Assembly (NCBI RefSeq): GCF_003121925.1
Contig: NZ_QEWR01000003.1
Span: 1-64,000, forward strand
Source: Ignatzschineria indica
Lineage (GTDB): Bacteria; Pseudomonadota; Gammaproteobacteria; Cardiobacteriales; Wohlfahrtiimonadaceae
Direction: 5' to 3'
DNA length: 64,000 nt
Both the position numbers and the translations under genes were made by a program. Every line of letters starts with the position of its first letter. Position 1 is the first letter of the stretch. This document shows positions 29,868-38,995 of the stretch, piece by piece. Below the pieces are notes generated by a model, which saw only the letters and a program-made list of their open reading frames with translations, searched no databases and had not been told where the DNA came from.

Positions 29868-31211
29868 ATGAAAAAAATTATTATATGGATCATTGCCATT
29901 CTGGTTCTTCTTCTACTTGTGGGATACCTCACAAGTTTAGGAATTGTTCACTCCCGCAAAGTTAACCCCAATCACTACTCTAGCAATATTGATTATAATA
30001 GTGAGATACTTGCTAAAGGGGAATATATCGCCCAATTAGCAGATTGTGCTGCTTGTCATACTGCGCCGGGAGGGGCTAATTATGCCGGAGGATTGGCGAT
30101 CGACTCCCCTTTTGGAACGATCTACTCGATGAATATCACCCCTGATATGGAGACAGGGATCGGTGCCTACTCTTTAGCTGATTTTAAAAATGCAGTACAA
30201 CGCGGTATTCGTAAAGATGGTTCAGCACTCTATCCTGCAATGCCCTACCCCTCATTCACAATTATGAATGATCAAGATATTGAAGCACTCTATGCCTACT
30301 TTATGAGTATAGAGCCGGTCAGACAGAAAGATCAGCCCTCAACCTTCCCTTGGTTTATGAGCATGCGCTGGCCCGTCACCTATTGGCAACTTCTCTTCTC
30401 CCCCATTCGCCAATTTACTCCTAATCCACAATTGAGTGATGAGGAGAATAGAGGTGCCTATATTGTTGAAGGCCCTGGCCACTGTGGTGCTTGCCATACA
30501 CCTCGCGGCTTTGCCTATCAAGAGAAGGCGATGCAAAATGACTCACCTGATTATCTCGCTGGAGGAATGATTGATGGTTGGCACGCGAAAAGCCTTCGAG
30601 GAGAACTTGGTGGGTTAAAGACTTGGTCTAAAGAGGAGATTGCTCTCTTCTTAAAAACAGGAAGAACCGATAGAGCCGCCGCCTATGGTCCGATGGCAGA
30701 TGAGGTACAAAATAGCTCTCAATACTGGAGTGATGAAGATGTTACAAGTGTAGCCGCCTACCTTAAGACACTCTCTCCTATCCCGGGAGAAGCGCTCAAT
30801 CTTCCCCCTAAAGAAGATACAACGACAGATCTCCTACTTTCAGGAAAATATCGCGATCTCGGCGCTGTCCTCTATGTGGAGCATTGTGCAATCTGTCACC
30901 GTCGTGATGGTAATGGTGTTCCAAGAATCTTCCCGGCACTCAATCTTAATAATGCCGTGATTGGTGATAATGCCGATTCTGTTATTCAACTCATCCTATC
31001 AGGTGGCGAGACTGCCTTAACACCTTACGATCGTATGGCCTTTACTATGCCGGAGTTTGACTATCTTAGTAATGAGCATATCGCTCTTATCGTCAACTTT
31101 ATCCGCAATAGTTGGAACAATAGCGGTAAAACCATTAAAGCCGATGATGTTGAGCGTATCCGCCGCCACATTGAGTCGAGATCCCCCAACATCACCAGCA
31201 ATGAAGGATAA
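29868..31211 (+). CDS. Membrane-anchored triheme cytochrome c
   Basis: 447 residues. One N-terminal helix (about 4-26) serves as uncleaved anchor or signal. Three c-type heme sites: CAACH at 60-64, CGACH at 206-210 and CAICH at 340-344, each in a class-I cytochrome c fold. The layout and motifs such as GTIYSMNITPD, PAMPYPSF and AGGMIDGWHA are those of the cytochrome subunit of membrane-bound alcohol, sorbitol or gluconate dehydrogenases, which pass electrons to ubiquinone or an oxidase. No dehydrogenase large subunit lies next to it. The next gene, 17 bases on, is a diheme cytochrome of the TsdA type, so here it may be that enzyme's redox partner. Partner role is inference. Confidence 0.88.
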   Translation: MKKIIIWIIAILVLLLLVGYLTSLGIVHSRKVNPNHYSSNIDYNSEILAKGEYIAQLADCAACHTAPGGANYAGGLAIDSPFGTIYSMNITPDMETGIGAYSLADFKNAVQRGIRKDGSALYPAMPYPSFTIMNDQDIEALYAYFMSIEPVRQKDQPSTFPWFMSMRWPVTYWQLLFSPIRQFTPNPQLSDEENRGAYIVEGPGHCGACHTPRGFAYQEKAMQNDSPDYLAGGMIDGWHAKSLRGELGGLKTWSKEEIALFLKTGRTDRAAAYGPMADEVQNSSQYWSDEDVTSVAAYLKTLSPIPGEALNLPPKEDTTTDLLLSGKYRDLGAVLYVEHCAICHRRDGNGVPRIFPALNLNNAVIGDNADSVIQLILSGGETALTPYDRMAFTMPEFDYLSNEHIALIVNFIRNSWNNSGKTIKADDVERIRRHIESRSPNITSNEG

Positions 31212-31228
31212 TCATAGAGGATAAAATT

Positions 31229-32263
31229 ATGAGAGAGAGAATGATGACTCACCTAAATAGCTATCACGATCAAAAGAGAAGTTCCAAGGGTTTCTTATCG
31301 TTAACCTTTACGCTCTTAGCAACGCTTGCCCTTTCCTTCCCCATAACGGCACAATCCTCCGAGAGCGCACCTGATAACCGGATCACTAATGACCCCAATA
31401 GCTTTCCGATGCTCAATAAGGAGGGGAAATTGATAGGCCGTTATCAAGTTCCTTCCGATGTTGAGATTCTTAAAGAGCCTAATGTCGATCAAATTATGTT
31501 AGGCAAGTTGATCTTAAATGATACGAAACGCTTACTCCCCGATCATGTTGGAGCTGAGATGAATTGTAGTAGTTGCCATATCGCCGAGGGAAAAGTTCAA
31601 TTTAGCTCCCCCTATATTGCAGTAATCCATGACTTTCCTGAGTATTCAAAACGTGCAAAAAAGGTGATCAATATTGAGGATCGCATCAATGGCTGCTTTG
31701 AGCGCTCGATGAATGGCGTTCCCCTCAACCCAGAATCAGAGGCGATGCAAGCGATGGTCGCTTATATGACCTTTCTAGCCAAAGGACAGCCTAAAGATGC
31801 ATTGGTTCAAGTTGTCGATCTTCAACCTCTCGATCCATCTATTGTGCCTGATCCCAAAAATGGGGAGAAGCTCTTTGGCTTACATTGTGCAACCTGTCAT
31901 GGTGATGATGGACAAGGTATGAAGGATGAGAGAGGCAATATTATCTTTCCGCCACTTTGGGGCCCTTACTCCTTCAATGCCGGTGCCGGTATGCATCATA
32001 TCTCTAAAGCTGCGAGCTTTATTAAATACAATATGCCGATCGCTGCACGTAAAAAGGGAGCTTGGGGACAAGGGCATCTCTTAAATGATCAAGAAGCACA
32101 TGATATTGCCGCTTACTTTACCCAGCAACCAAGACCTGCTCTCAACACCGAGAAAGCACGACAAAAGATGGAAGCTGAGGAAGCAGAACAGAAGGAGTAT
32201 GTAGATGAGAAGCCACAGAAGAAAGATCAAACCGATAATACTACGGCTTCCCTCACAATCTGA
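31229..32263 (+). CDS. tsdA: Diheme cytochrome c, thiosulfate dehydrogenase (TsdA)-like
   Basis: 344 residues, with a signal peptide (hydrophobic stretch about 22-40, then AQSS). Two heme sites: CSSCH at 113-117 and CATCH at 220-224. Between them DRINGCFERSMNG (151-163) is the segment I associate with TsdA; its Cys156 would be the unusual Cys ligand of the first heme. TsdA enzymes interconvert thiosulfate and tetrathionate in the periplasm. AGAGG eight bases before the ATG supports this start. The tail is a charged low-complexity stretch (Glu/Lys/Gln). It is paired with the triheme cytochrome and closed by a strong terminator. Direction of the reaction cannot be told from sequence; the symbol is given by similarity. 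Confidence 0.75.
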   Translation: MRERMMTHLNSYHDQKRSSKGFLSLTFTLLATLALSFPITAQSSESAPDNRITNDPNSFPMLNKEGKLIGRYQVPSDVEILKEPNVDQIMLGKLILNDTKRLLPDHVGAEMNCSSCHIAEGKVQFSSPYIAVIHDFPEYSKRAKKVINIEDRINGCFERSMNGVPLNPESEAMQAMVAYMTFLAKGQPKDALVQVVDLQPLDPSIVPDPKNGEKLFGLHCATCHGDDGQGMKDERGNIIFPPLWGPYSFNAGAGMHHISKAASFIKYNMPIAARKKGAWGQGHLLNDQEAHDIAAYFTQQPRPALNTEKARQKMEAEEAEQKEYVDEKPQKKDQTDNTTASLTI

Positions 32264-32335
32264 TAGAGCTTAATCCAATAGAACTTATTGAGTAGTTCAA
32301 TAGAGTATGAAATGCAGCATACTCATCAAAGTAAG

Positions 32336-32369
32336 AGAGGAGCGCTTATGATTGCGCTCCTCTTTTTTA
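32336..32369 (+). terminator. Strong terminator after the tsdA-like gene
   Basis: AGAGGAGCGC (32336-32345) pairs perfectly with GCGCTCCTCT (32354-32363) around an 8-nt loop, followed by a run of Ts. It lies about 30 bases beyond the convergent ornithine-cyclodeaminase-family stop and so closes the plus-strand cytochrome pair. Confidence 0.92.
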
Positions 32370-32398
32370 ATCATTAAATCTTTCTAGATCGCGCCATC

Positions 32399-33388
32399 TT
32401 AGATCTCCACATCAACACCCACATCTTCTGCTAAAGCACTATGATAAACCCCTTGAGCAACAGCTAGATCAAAATAGGCAGAACCGACCGATTTAAAGAA
32501 GGTGATCGCACTTTCGTCCTCTCTTCCGCTGATCTTGCCGGCGATCAGATCTTGTAACTCGCCTGAGATCTGATCGAAAGACCACCCCTCTTTTTCGACA
32601 GCATGGATAAACTCTCCAGCCTCTTCCGTTGCGCCATGAAAATCATCGACTACAATCTGAGCAGTACGTGTAATAAAGTGAAAATCGACCTCCTGCATAT
32701 CCGGTAGATATGAGCCCACGCCATTAACATGAGTTCCCGGCTGAATATCCTTGCCATCAAATACCGGCGTTTTAGAGCGTGTCGCGCAATTGATAATATC
32801 AGCCTCTTGCACTGCTTTAGCGCGATCAAGGGCTATTACGATCTCAATCTCAGAATTGATCGGATAATTTCGTAATGCCTCTACAAATCGTTCAGCATTT
32901 TCAACCGTGGGATTCACAAGATTGATCTTAGTGATATTACGCACTTCCAACACCCCTAAAACTTGCTCAAAGGCCATCTTTCCTGTTCCAATCACCGTTA
33001 AAATCTGACTATCAGGACGGGCAAGATAATCGGTAGCAAGACCACTTAAAGCCCCTGTTCGAAGACGAGTTAGATAAGAGGCATTGAGTAGCGCAAGATG
33101 ATCGCCATTAGTGGCATCCGATAGCAGGATAACCCCTTGTGTCGTATTTTTTCCTTGCAATGGATTATTGGGAAAGATTGTCACTGCTTTCATACTCATC
33201 AATTCATTTTCTAAATCTGCACAAGGCATATAGAGAACGGAGGCGTGTTCCTCTGGGAATTCGATCACTGTACGAAGAGGATTTTCCACTTTTCCGGCAG
33301 CTTTCGCCTTCAATATATTAGCTACATCGCGTAGTGCTTCCGGCATCTTATAGGTTGCGGCAATCTCTCTCTCATTGAGAATTCTCAT
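32399..33388 (-). CDS. Ornithine cyclodeaminase / mu-crystallin family protein
   Basis: 329 residues from the ATG at 33388, which has GAGGAGAT four bases upstream; the longer frame to 33460 lacks such a site. A Rossmann NAD(P) site is seen as LTVIGTGKMAFEQ near 140, with the preceding TRLRTGALSGLATDYLA typical of the family; the GSYLPDMQEVD and VVDDFHGATEEAGEF segments follow. Members include ornithine cyclodeaminase (ornithine to proline plus ammonia), alanine dehydrogenase, ketimine reductase and SbnB. The substrate cannot be read from sequence. It stands alone, with the MHS transporter upstream on the same strand 438 bases away. Confidence 0.85.
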   Translation of the reverse strand: MRILNEREIAATYKMPEALRDVANILKAKAAGKVENPLRTVIEFPEEHASVLYMPCADLENELMSMKAVTIFPNNPLQGKNTTQGVILLSDATNGDHLALLNASYLTRLRTGALSGLATDYLARPDSQILTVIGTGKMAFEQVLGVLEVRNITKINLVNPTVENAERFVEALRNYPINSEIEIVIALDRAKAVQEADIINCATRSKTPVFDGKDIQPGTHVNGVGSYLPDMQEVDFHFITRTAQIVVDDFHGATEEAGEFIHAVEKEGWSFDQISGELQDLIAGKISGREDESAITFFKSVGSAYFDLAVAQGVYHSALAEDVGVDVEI

Positions 33389-33826
33389 TATTATCTCCTC
33401 ATATTTTATGAGTGGATCTTCTCTGTTAAATCTAGCGGAAACAAACAATAAAACAAACAATATCTTGCTCCCTTAATATGGATATACAGACTCAGATTCA
33501 GATTTAGATTCAGATTTAGATTTAGATTTCAAATTAATACACTACCTCAATAGTTTATTCTGATCTAACATCTCCTGACCTAACAGATAGAAGATCGCTC
33601 TTAAAAAATCTTACCGCCCATCAACGAGCGGTCATATATTACTTAATAGTGAATGATCTGCTCTATATGTCAATGTTAGAGCGATCACTCCCAATTATTA
33701 TTCATCGACAGCTTCCTCATCGATATATCGCTTATTTGACATCATTTATTTGACATCATCTATTCGATATCACTTATCGTCGATTTTTCTTATCGATCGA
33801 TCCTTAATTTATTTCGACCTTCACAA
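33389..33826. repeat. Intergenic region with a hexamer array (33487-33528)
   Basis: Seven units of YAGAYT (CAGACT, CAGATT, TAGATT and so on) run from 33487 to 33528. Between 33720 and 33780 a looser repeat of TTATTTGACATCA/TATTCGATATCA occurs. No gene is visible in the 438 bases; the promoter of the ornithine-cyclodeaminase-family gene should lie at its left end. Confidence 0.75.
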
Positions 33827-35113
33827 TCACGACTCACTAAATGAGCTCTTCTTATTCTTTGCAAAGGCAATCGCTACCAGGGAGATCACTCCTGTCAACA
33901 TGATATAGATAGCAATAGGAACGTAAGAATCAAAATAGCTTAAGAAGGTTACGGCAATAAGAGGCGCCGTTCCACCTGCAAGCGCAGCCCCAATCTGATA
34001 GCCTAACGTAACGCCGGTATAACGAATTTCAGGGGCAAAGATCTCTGAGAAGAAAGTCCCTAAAACTGCGGTAATGGGTGCCCAGATAATTCCTAATCCT
34101 AAAATTGTAGCGATCACCAATAGAAGAACAGAGCCTTGGTTAACCATCCAGAAATAGGGGAACATATAGAGAATCATCACAATTGTTCCCACCACATAGA
34201 GCTTTTTGCGCCCAACCCGATCAGAAAATGCTCCCATAATCGGAATTAAGATTGAGGTGATAACACTTGCCACCATCACTGCGGTTAACGTTGTTGTCTT
34301 ACTAAAACCTAAATTGAGCGTAGCATATGAGACGATAAAGGTACTGAAGATATAGAAAGGTGCGGTTTCAACAAATTTAGCGCCAATTGCGATCAATACC
34401 TCACGCCAATGGTAGCGAAGTGTATCGATGATCGGCATCTTAGGAACTTTCCCCTCTTTCTGTACCGCCTTAAATGCCGGCGTCTCATCAATACCGTTAC
34501 GAATCCAGAGCCCTAATACCACTAATAAGGCACTCAAAATAAAGGGAATTCTCCAACCCCACTCTAAAAATTGCTCATCGGGAAGTAGCGTCATCAAAGA
34601 GAGGACTAAGGTCCCTAAGACCATGCCGATAGGAATCCCTACTTGTGGCACACTTCCAAAGAAACCTCGTTTCTCTTTAGGTGCATATTCAACGGCTAAA
34701 AGTAGCGCACCACCCCACTCACCACCAATACCAATCCCCTGAAGAAGACGGAAAAAGATCAGCAGAATCGGTGCCCAAATTCCAATCGTATGGTAGGAGG
34801 GAAGCAATCCGATCGCCATTGTTGCAATTCCCATCAAGCTCAATGTGAGCACTAAGGTCTTCTTACGACCGATTCGATCACCAATGTGGCTAAAAAGAAC
34901 ACCACCAAATGGACGAATAAAGAAGGTTAATGCAAAAGAAGCATAAGAGAGAATCAAGCCAATGGCCGGATCATCACTGACAAAAAAAATCTGGTTAAAA
35001 ACTAAAGCGGCAACGGTTCCATAGAGGAAAAAGTCAAACCACTCAATAACACTCCCTGTTAGACTTGCGATCAAAATCTTACGCATCGTCTTGGGATCAT
35101 GCGTATTCTCCAT
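33827..35113 (-). CDS. MFS transporter, metabolite:H+ symporter (MHS) family
   Basis: 428 residues with about 12 membrane helices. N-terminal GSVIEWFDFFLYGTVAAL, then the MFS loop-2/3 motif GDRIGRKKTLVLTLSLMG, and RLLQGIGIGGEWGGA in helix 4 are hallmarks of the MHS group (ShiA, ProP, KgtP and citrate permeases), which carry organic acids or betaines with protons. The second-half copy of the loop motif is SDRVGRKKLYVVG. The substrate is unknown. Together with the anion transporter at 35980 it suggests import of carboxylates or amino-acid-like compounds. Confidence 0.92.
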   Translation of the reverse strand: MENTHDPKTMRKILIASLTGSVIEWFDFFLYGTVAALVFNQIFFVSDDPAIGLILSYASFALTFFIRPFGGVLFSHIGDRIGRKKTLVLTLSLMGIATMAIGLLPSYHTIGIWAPILLIFFRLLQGIGIGGEWGGALLLAVEYAPKEKRGFFGSVPQVGIPIGMVLGTLVLSLMTLLPDEQFLEWGWRIPFILSALLVVLGLWIRNGIDETPAFKAVQKEGKVPKMPIIDTLRYHWREVLIAIGAKFVETAPFYIFSTFIVSYATLNLGFSKTTTLTAVMVASVITSILIPIMGAFSDRVGRKKLYVVGTIVMILYMFPYFWMVNQGSVLLLVIATILGLGIIWAPITAVLGTFFSEIFAPEIRYTGVTLGYQIGAALAGGTAPLIAVTFLSYFDSYVPIAIYIMLTGVISLVAIAFAKNKKSSFSES

Positions 35114-35979
35114 ACTTCTCTCCTTTGAGTTATCTATTTTTATTCTTATTTTATTGTTTCTTCTGTTGTCTTATTGTTGTCTTATTGTTGTCGAGCTTAT
35201 TTGTTCTATAAGTTATTTTTACTCTCTCTCCTCTCACTCCCTTTCTCTTTTATAAGCTATATTGCGCAAAATAAGCAACCAGAAAAGTGATCTATAATTA
35301 GGCGGCTCTTCCCACTTTTATCAAATAAGAACTATAGAGAGATCTTTTATTCTTCATTTATTTCAAAACTCACCATAAGAACACAGAGAAAAATAGAATC
35401 GATAAAATATTATCAAATTAATGATATCTATAACTATCTAATAATTATTCATAAATCTTCCAACCATCAATCAATAATCAAAAATTTAGACTCACTCTTA
35501 ATCTAAAATTAATAATAAATTAACAACAAATTAATAGCAGATTAATAGAAAATTAATCTCATGCTAATCATATACCTCACTAACTAATCGCTTCCTAGAT
35601 GAAATAGCCTGATAAATCGGTTATAAATAGCGATGAAGATAGATCCTAATAGGGCTACTCGATCAGGCAATATAAAGAGAGAGAATGATCAATAGAAGAT
35701 TGATAGATAAATACAATAAGGGTTAATGATCAAATAACGATAAAAAATCATTAATACTCCTCTATAATAGAGCTATAGAGAGATATTATAAGGAGGTTCT
35801 ACTAAATCATTCGAGTGCCGGTAATGGGCTCACCGATTTCTAATGACACCCATTTCTAATAATAACCATACAATAATAGTTTTAGTTTTAACTTCCATGT
35901 CGATTCGATTGCGATTGCGATTGCGATTCAATTTTGAATTGAGTCGACCTATTAAAATTTATCAATATTAGGGAATAAT
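35114..35979. other. 866-bp AT-rich intergenic region with several tandem arrays
   Basis: No gene seen. It holds an 11-bp repeat at 35164-35192 (TGTTGTCTTAT, two and a half copies), five 11-bp units at 35508-35562 (ATTAATAGNAA-like), and hexamers CGATTG at about 35901-35929 followed by the dyad ATTCAATTTTGAAT. It separates two divergent transporter genes, so both promoters must be inside. AAGGAGG at 35790-35796 is a perfect ribosome-site sequence, but I find no convincing open frame after it. Confidence 0.6.
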
Positions 35980-37449
35980 ATGATCACACTAAAGCCTGTA
36001 AAGCCGATCCCCGGCGCCATTGCGCTGGGTCTTACACTTCTCATTTGGTTTGTTATCCCAACGCCGGAAGGGGTTCAGGAGAATGCTTGGCAGCTACTTG
36101 CCCTCTTTATCGGAACTATCGCCGCGATTATTGGTAAGGCACTTCCAATTGGGGCAATCTCTGTAATCGCAATCTCAGCAGTTGCTTTGACCCAAGTGAC
36201 CCATCCTGGCGATGCCACGGCGGCACTTAATGATGCATTGAGTGGATTTTCTAATAATCTTATCTGGCTTATCGGAATCTCCATGATTATCTCTGTCAGT
36301 CTCAATAAGACAGGATTAGGAGCACGCATCGGATATTGGCTCATCTCTCTTTTTGGTAAACGCTCATTAGGGATTGCCTACTCACTCACCTTTTCAGAGT
36401 TGATTTTAGCACCGGTCACCCCGAGTAATACCGCGCGAGGCGGTGGTATTATCCATCCTATTATGAAGTCGATCGCCGATAGTTTTGACTCTCAACCCGA
36501 CGATCCTGCTTCATCTAAGAAGATTGGGCGCTTCTTAGCCCTTGTCAACTACAATACAAACCCGATCACCTCTGCAATGTTTATTACGGCAACCGCGCCT
36601 AACCCCTTAATCGTTAATCTTATTGCGGAAGGTTTAGGTGCAGAGTTTCGCCTTACATGGAGTGCTTGGGCGATTGCAGCCATTATCCCGGGGATTTTAT
36701 CACTACTGATCATGCCTTTAGTCATCTACTTCTTAGTACCACCAACGATTAAGAAGACCCCTAATGCACCGCTCTTTGCAAAGCAGAAGATGGCGGAGCT
36801 TGGGAAGATGTCTCTCCCTGAGATCATTACGGCCGGCGTCTTTATTCTCTTACTCTTAATGTGGGCTGAAGTTCCCGATCTTCTCTTTGGGCTACAGATC
36901 AATGCGGCAACTGCGGCCTTTATCGGACTCTCCATCCTACTTCTAACCGGGGTTTTAACTTGGGATGATGCTTTGAGTCATAAGAGCGCCTGGGATACTG
37001 TTATGTGGTTTTCAGCGCTTATTATGATGGCAACATTTTTAGGAAAACTGGGGCTTGTTAAATGGCTCGCTTTAACGGTTAGTCACGGCATTGATGAGCT
37101 AAGTCTCGGTTGGATTCTCTCCATGCTGATTCTGGTGCTAATCTATGTCTATACTCACTATTTCTTTGCCAGTACCACTGCCCATATTACTGCAATGTTT
37201 GGTGCTTTTTTAGCTGCAGGTGTCGCCTTAGGTGCACCCCCGATGTTACTAGCACTCACCTTAGCCTTCTCCTCTTCTCTGATGATGTCATTGACTCACT
37301 ACGCAACAGGAACGGCGCCCATTATCTTTGGTTCTAACTATACAACCTTAGCGGAATGGTGGCGCGTCGGGTTTGTGATGAGTATCGTCAACCTTGCGAT
37401 CTGGTTCTATGTCGGTGGTCTTTGGTGGAAAGTACTCGGCTACTGGTAA
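35980..37449 (+). CDS. DASS-family anion:Na+ symporter (CitT-like)
   Basis: 489 residues, 12 or more membrane helices. The family pattern is clear: SNTARGGGIIHPIMKSI (first substrate/sodium site with the SNT signature) near 150, the TATAPNPLIVNLIAEG segment near 205, and in the second half THYFFASTTAHITAMFG and THYATGTAPIIFG. Members exchange or import di- and tricarboxylates (citrate, tartrate, 2-oxoglutarate/malate) or sulfate. The substrate is not determinable here. It is a single gene with its own upstream region, read away from the MHS transporter. Confidence 0.93.
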   Translation: MITLKPVKPIPGAIALGLTLLIWFVIPTPEGVQENAWQLLALFIGTIAAIIGKALPIGAISVIAISAVALTQVTHPGDATAALNDALSGFSNNLIWLIGISMIISVSLNKTGLGARIGYWLISLFGKRSLGIAYSLTFSELILAPVTPSNTARGGGIIHPIMKSIADSFDSQPDDPASSKKIGRFLALVNYNTNPITSAMFITATAPNPLIVNLIAEGLGAEFRLTWSAWAIAAIIPGILSLLIMPLVIYFLVPPTIKKTPNAPLFAKQKMAELGKMSLPEIITAGVFILLLLMWAEVPDLLFGLQINAATAAFIGLSILLLTGVLTWDDALSHKSAWDTVMWFSALIMMATFLGKLGLVKWLALTVSHGIDELSLGWILSMLILVLIYVYTHYFFASTTAHITAMFGAFLAAGVALGAPPMLLALTLAFSSSLMMSLTHYATGTAPIIFGSNYTTLAEWWRVGFVMSIVNLAIWFYVGGLWWKVLGYW

Positions 37450-37508
37450 TTGTAATCGCAGTAAAATAATCATAAGAGCGATAATAACAATACCTGCAAT
37501 AACCTAGG

Positions 37509-37541
37509 AATCATTCAGTAATCATTCAGTAATCCTTCAGT
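37509..37541. repeat. Three tandem 11-bp units (AATCATTCAGT)
   Basis: Units start at 37509, 37520 and 37531 (last one AATCCTTCAGT), between the stops of the DASS transporter and ung. Confidence 0.8.
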
Positions 37542-37580
37542 AATAATCAGGAAGAGAGAGCGATACAGTGTGGCGACTTT

Positions 37581-38261
37581 TTAGAGTTGCCACTCAATCG
37601 TTCCCTTTCCTTTATCGAGGAGATATTGATTGCTCTTAGAGAAAGGCTTAGAGCCAAAAAATCCACGATATGCCGAGAGAGGAGAAGGATGTGCACTCTC
37701 TAAAATAAGATGGCGTGTTCGATCGATCTTCGCACCTTTCTTCTGTGCATGCTTTCCCCATAAGATAAAAACAAGATGGTGAAAATGGTCTGCAAGATAG
37801 TCGATGACGGCACTCGTAAACTGCTCCCAACCAATCTCTGCATGAGAATGGGCCTTTCCCTCTTCCACGGTTAAAACAGTATTGAGAAGAAAAACACCCT
37901 GCTCACTCCATGCGGAGAGATCACCCGATTGAGGTGGCTGAAAATTGGGGATGTCAGTGACTAGCTCTTGATAGATATTGCGTAGTGAAGGGGGGATTTT
38001 AACCCCTGGCTGAACAGAAAAGGCTAAACCATGGGCTTGCCCTAAACCATGATAAGGATCTTGCCCTAAGATAACCACTTTGATCTGATCTGGCGCGATC
38101 TGAAAGGCATTAAAGATCGATTCAACAGGCGGAAAGACCTTAACTCCCCGATTCACGGACTCCTCAATCCCCTGCTCTATCTTCTGAAAATAAGGTTTTT
38201 CTATCTCACTTTTGATAAAATCACGCCATTGTGGATCGATCTTTGATAAATCAAATTTCAC
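37581..38261 (-). CDS. ung: Uracil-DNA glycosylase
   Basis: 226 residues, close to E. coli Ung (229). It removes uracil from DNA. The water-activating loop GQDPYHG (catalytic Asp68) and the DNA-intercalation loop HPSPLSAYRGFFG near the C-terminus are intact, with LLNTVLTVEEGKAHSH in between. It is divergent from crcB with about 150 bases between the starts. Confidence 0.97.
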   Translation of the reverse strand: MKFDLSKIDPQWRDFIKSEIEKPYFQKIEQGIEESVNRGVKVFPPVESIFNAFQIAPDQIKVVILGQDPYHGLGQAHGLAFSVQPGVKIPPSLRNIYQELVTDIPNFQPPQSGDLSAWSEQGVFLLNTVLTVEEGKAHSHAEIGWEQFTSAVIDYLADHFHHLVFILWGKHAQKKGAKIDRTRHLILESAHPSPLSAYRGFFGSKPFSKSNQYLLDKGKGTIEWQL

Positions 38262-38364
38262 TCAGACTCCTATCGTTATCTCTAAAAATATCTCTACAAA
38301 TTAATCATTCACGACTAAAATGCTCATCCATTAATACGCGCTCAATGAGCTTCTTAACCCATTT

Positions 38365-38391
38365 AATAGCGCCATCACAAGTGGCACTATT
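38365..38391. promoter_or_regulatory. Inverted repeat in the ung-crcB spacer
   Basis: AATAG-C-GCCA (38365-38374) and TGGC-A-CTATT (38382-38391) form a dyad with one mismatch and a 7-nt centre, 20 bases before crcB. It could be an operator or a leader hairpin. It does not match the fluoride riboswitch. Confidence 0.35.
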
Positions 38392-38410
38392 GTAATCAGG
38401 CGCACTCAAT

Positions 38411-38794
38411 ATGCCAAACTTAATTCAAAATCTTCTCCTTGTTATGTTGGGCGCTTCCCTTGGTGGAGGTTGCCGCTATCTTTTCACGCTGATCGAAAGT
38501 CGCCTCTCAACACCTATCCAGATCTCCACTCTTCTCGTTAACATTATTGGAGGATTACTTGCCGGAATAATTGCCGGCTATCTTCTCCATAAGCCAGATC
38601 AAACCATTCGTCTCTTTCTCATCGTGGGATTTTGTGGCGGGCTTACCACCTTCTCAAGCTTTTCATTAGAAACGATGAAATTGCTCCAAAACCGAGAGTT
38701 TCTAATGGCTCTATCTCTAATACTCTTTCATTTTATCGGTGCGATCGGCGCAACAATCATCGGCTTTACCCTCACCCAACGGTTTATCTCCTAA
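38411..38794 (+). CDS. crcB: Fluoride ion channel CrcB/Fluc
   Basis: 127 residues, four membrane helices, the standard single-domain form that works as an antiparallel dimer exporting fluoride. Seen: GASLGGGCRYLFT in helix 1, LLVNIIGGLLAGI in helix 2, and the GFCGGLTTFSSFSLET motif in helix 3 that lines the pore and its sodium site. No riboswitch of the crcB class is seen upstream. It converges on ychF, with a bidirectional terminator between. Confidence 0.95.
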   Translation: MPNLIQNLLLVMLGASLGGGCRYLFTLIESRLSTPIQISTLLVNIIGGLLAGIIAGYLLHKPDQTIRLFLIVGFCGGLTTFSSFSLETMKLLQNREFLMALSLILFHFIGAIGATIIGFTLTQRFIS

Positions 38795-38891
38795 TTGCTT
38801 CTGGTAGAGATCACCATTTACCGGCATGCGATTTTAGAAAGTATGCAAGAGTAAGACCCGCCACCTCATCAGCTCTTTTATCTCCACAAAT

Positions 38892-38934
38892 AAAAAAATC
38901 ACTGTGCTATTAAATTGCAACAGTGATTTTTCTT
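38892..38934. terminator. Bidirectional terminator between crcB and ychF
   Basis: AAAATCACTGT (38895-38905) pairs with ACAGTGATTTT (38920-38930). The left side has a run of seven As (Ts on the minus strand, for ychF) and the right side TTTTTCTT (for crcB). Confidence 0.9.
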
Positions 38935-38995
38935 ATCAAATAATGACCACACCAATGATCATACCACTGGTCATATCAATGGTCATATCAATGAT

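Noticed and set aside
35790-35796. Perfect ribosome site AAGGAGG in the transporter spacer
   Set aside because: No open frame of useful length follows at proper distance; probably chance.
38262-38410. Fluoride riboswitch upstream of crcB
   Set aside because: The conserved ATGGAGTTCGCC-type core is absent; only a small dyad is seen.
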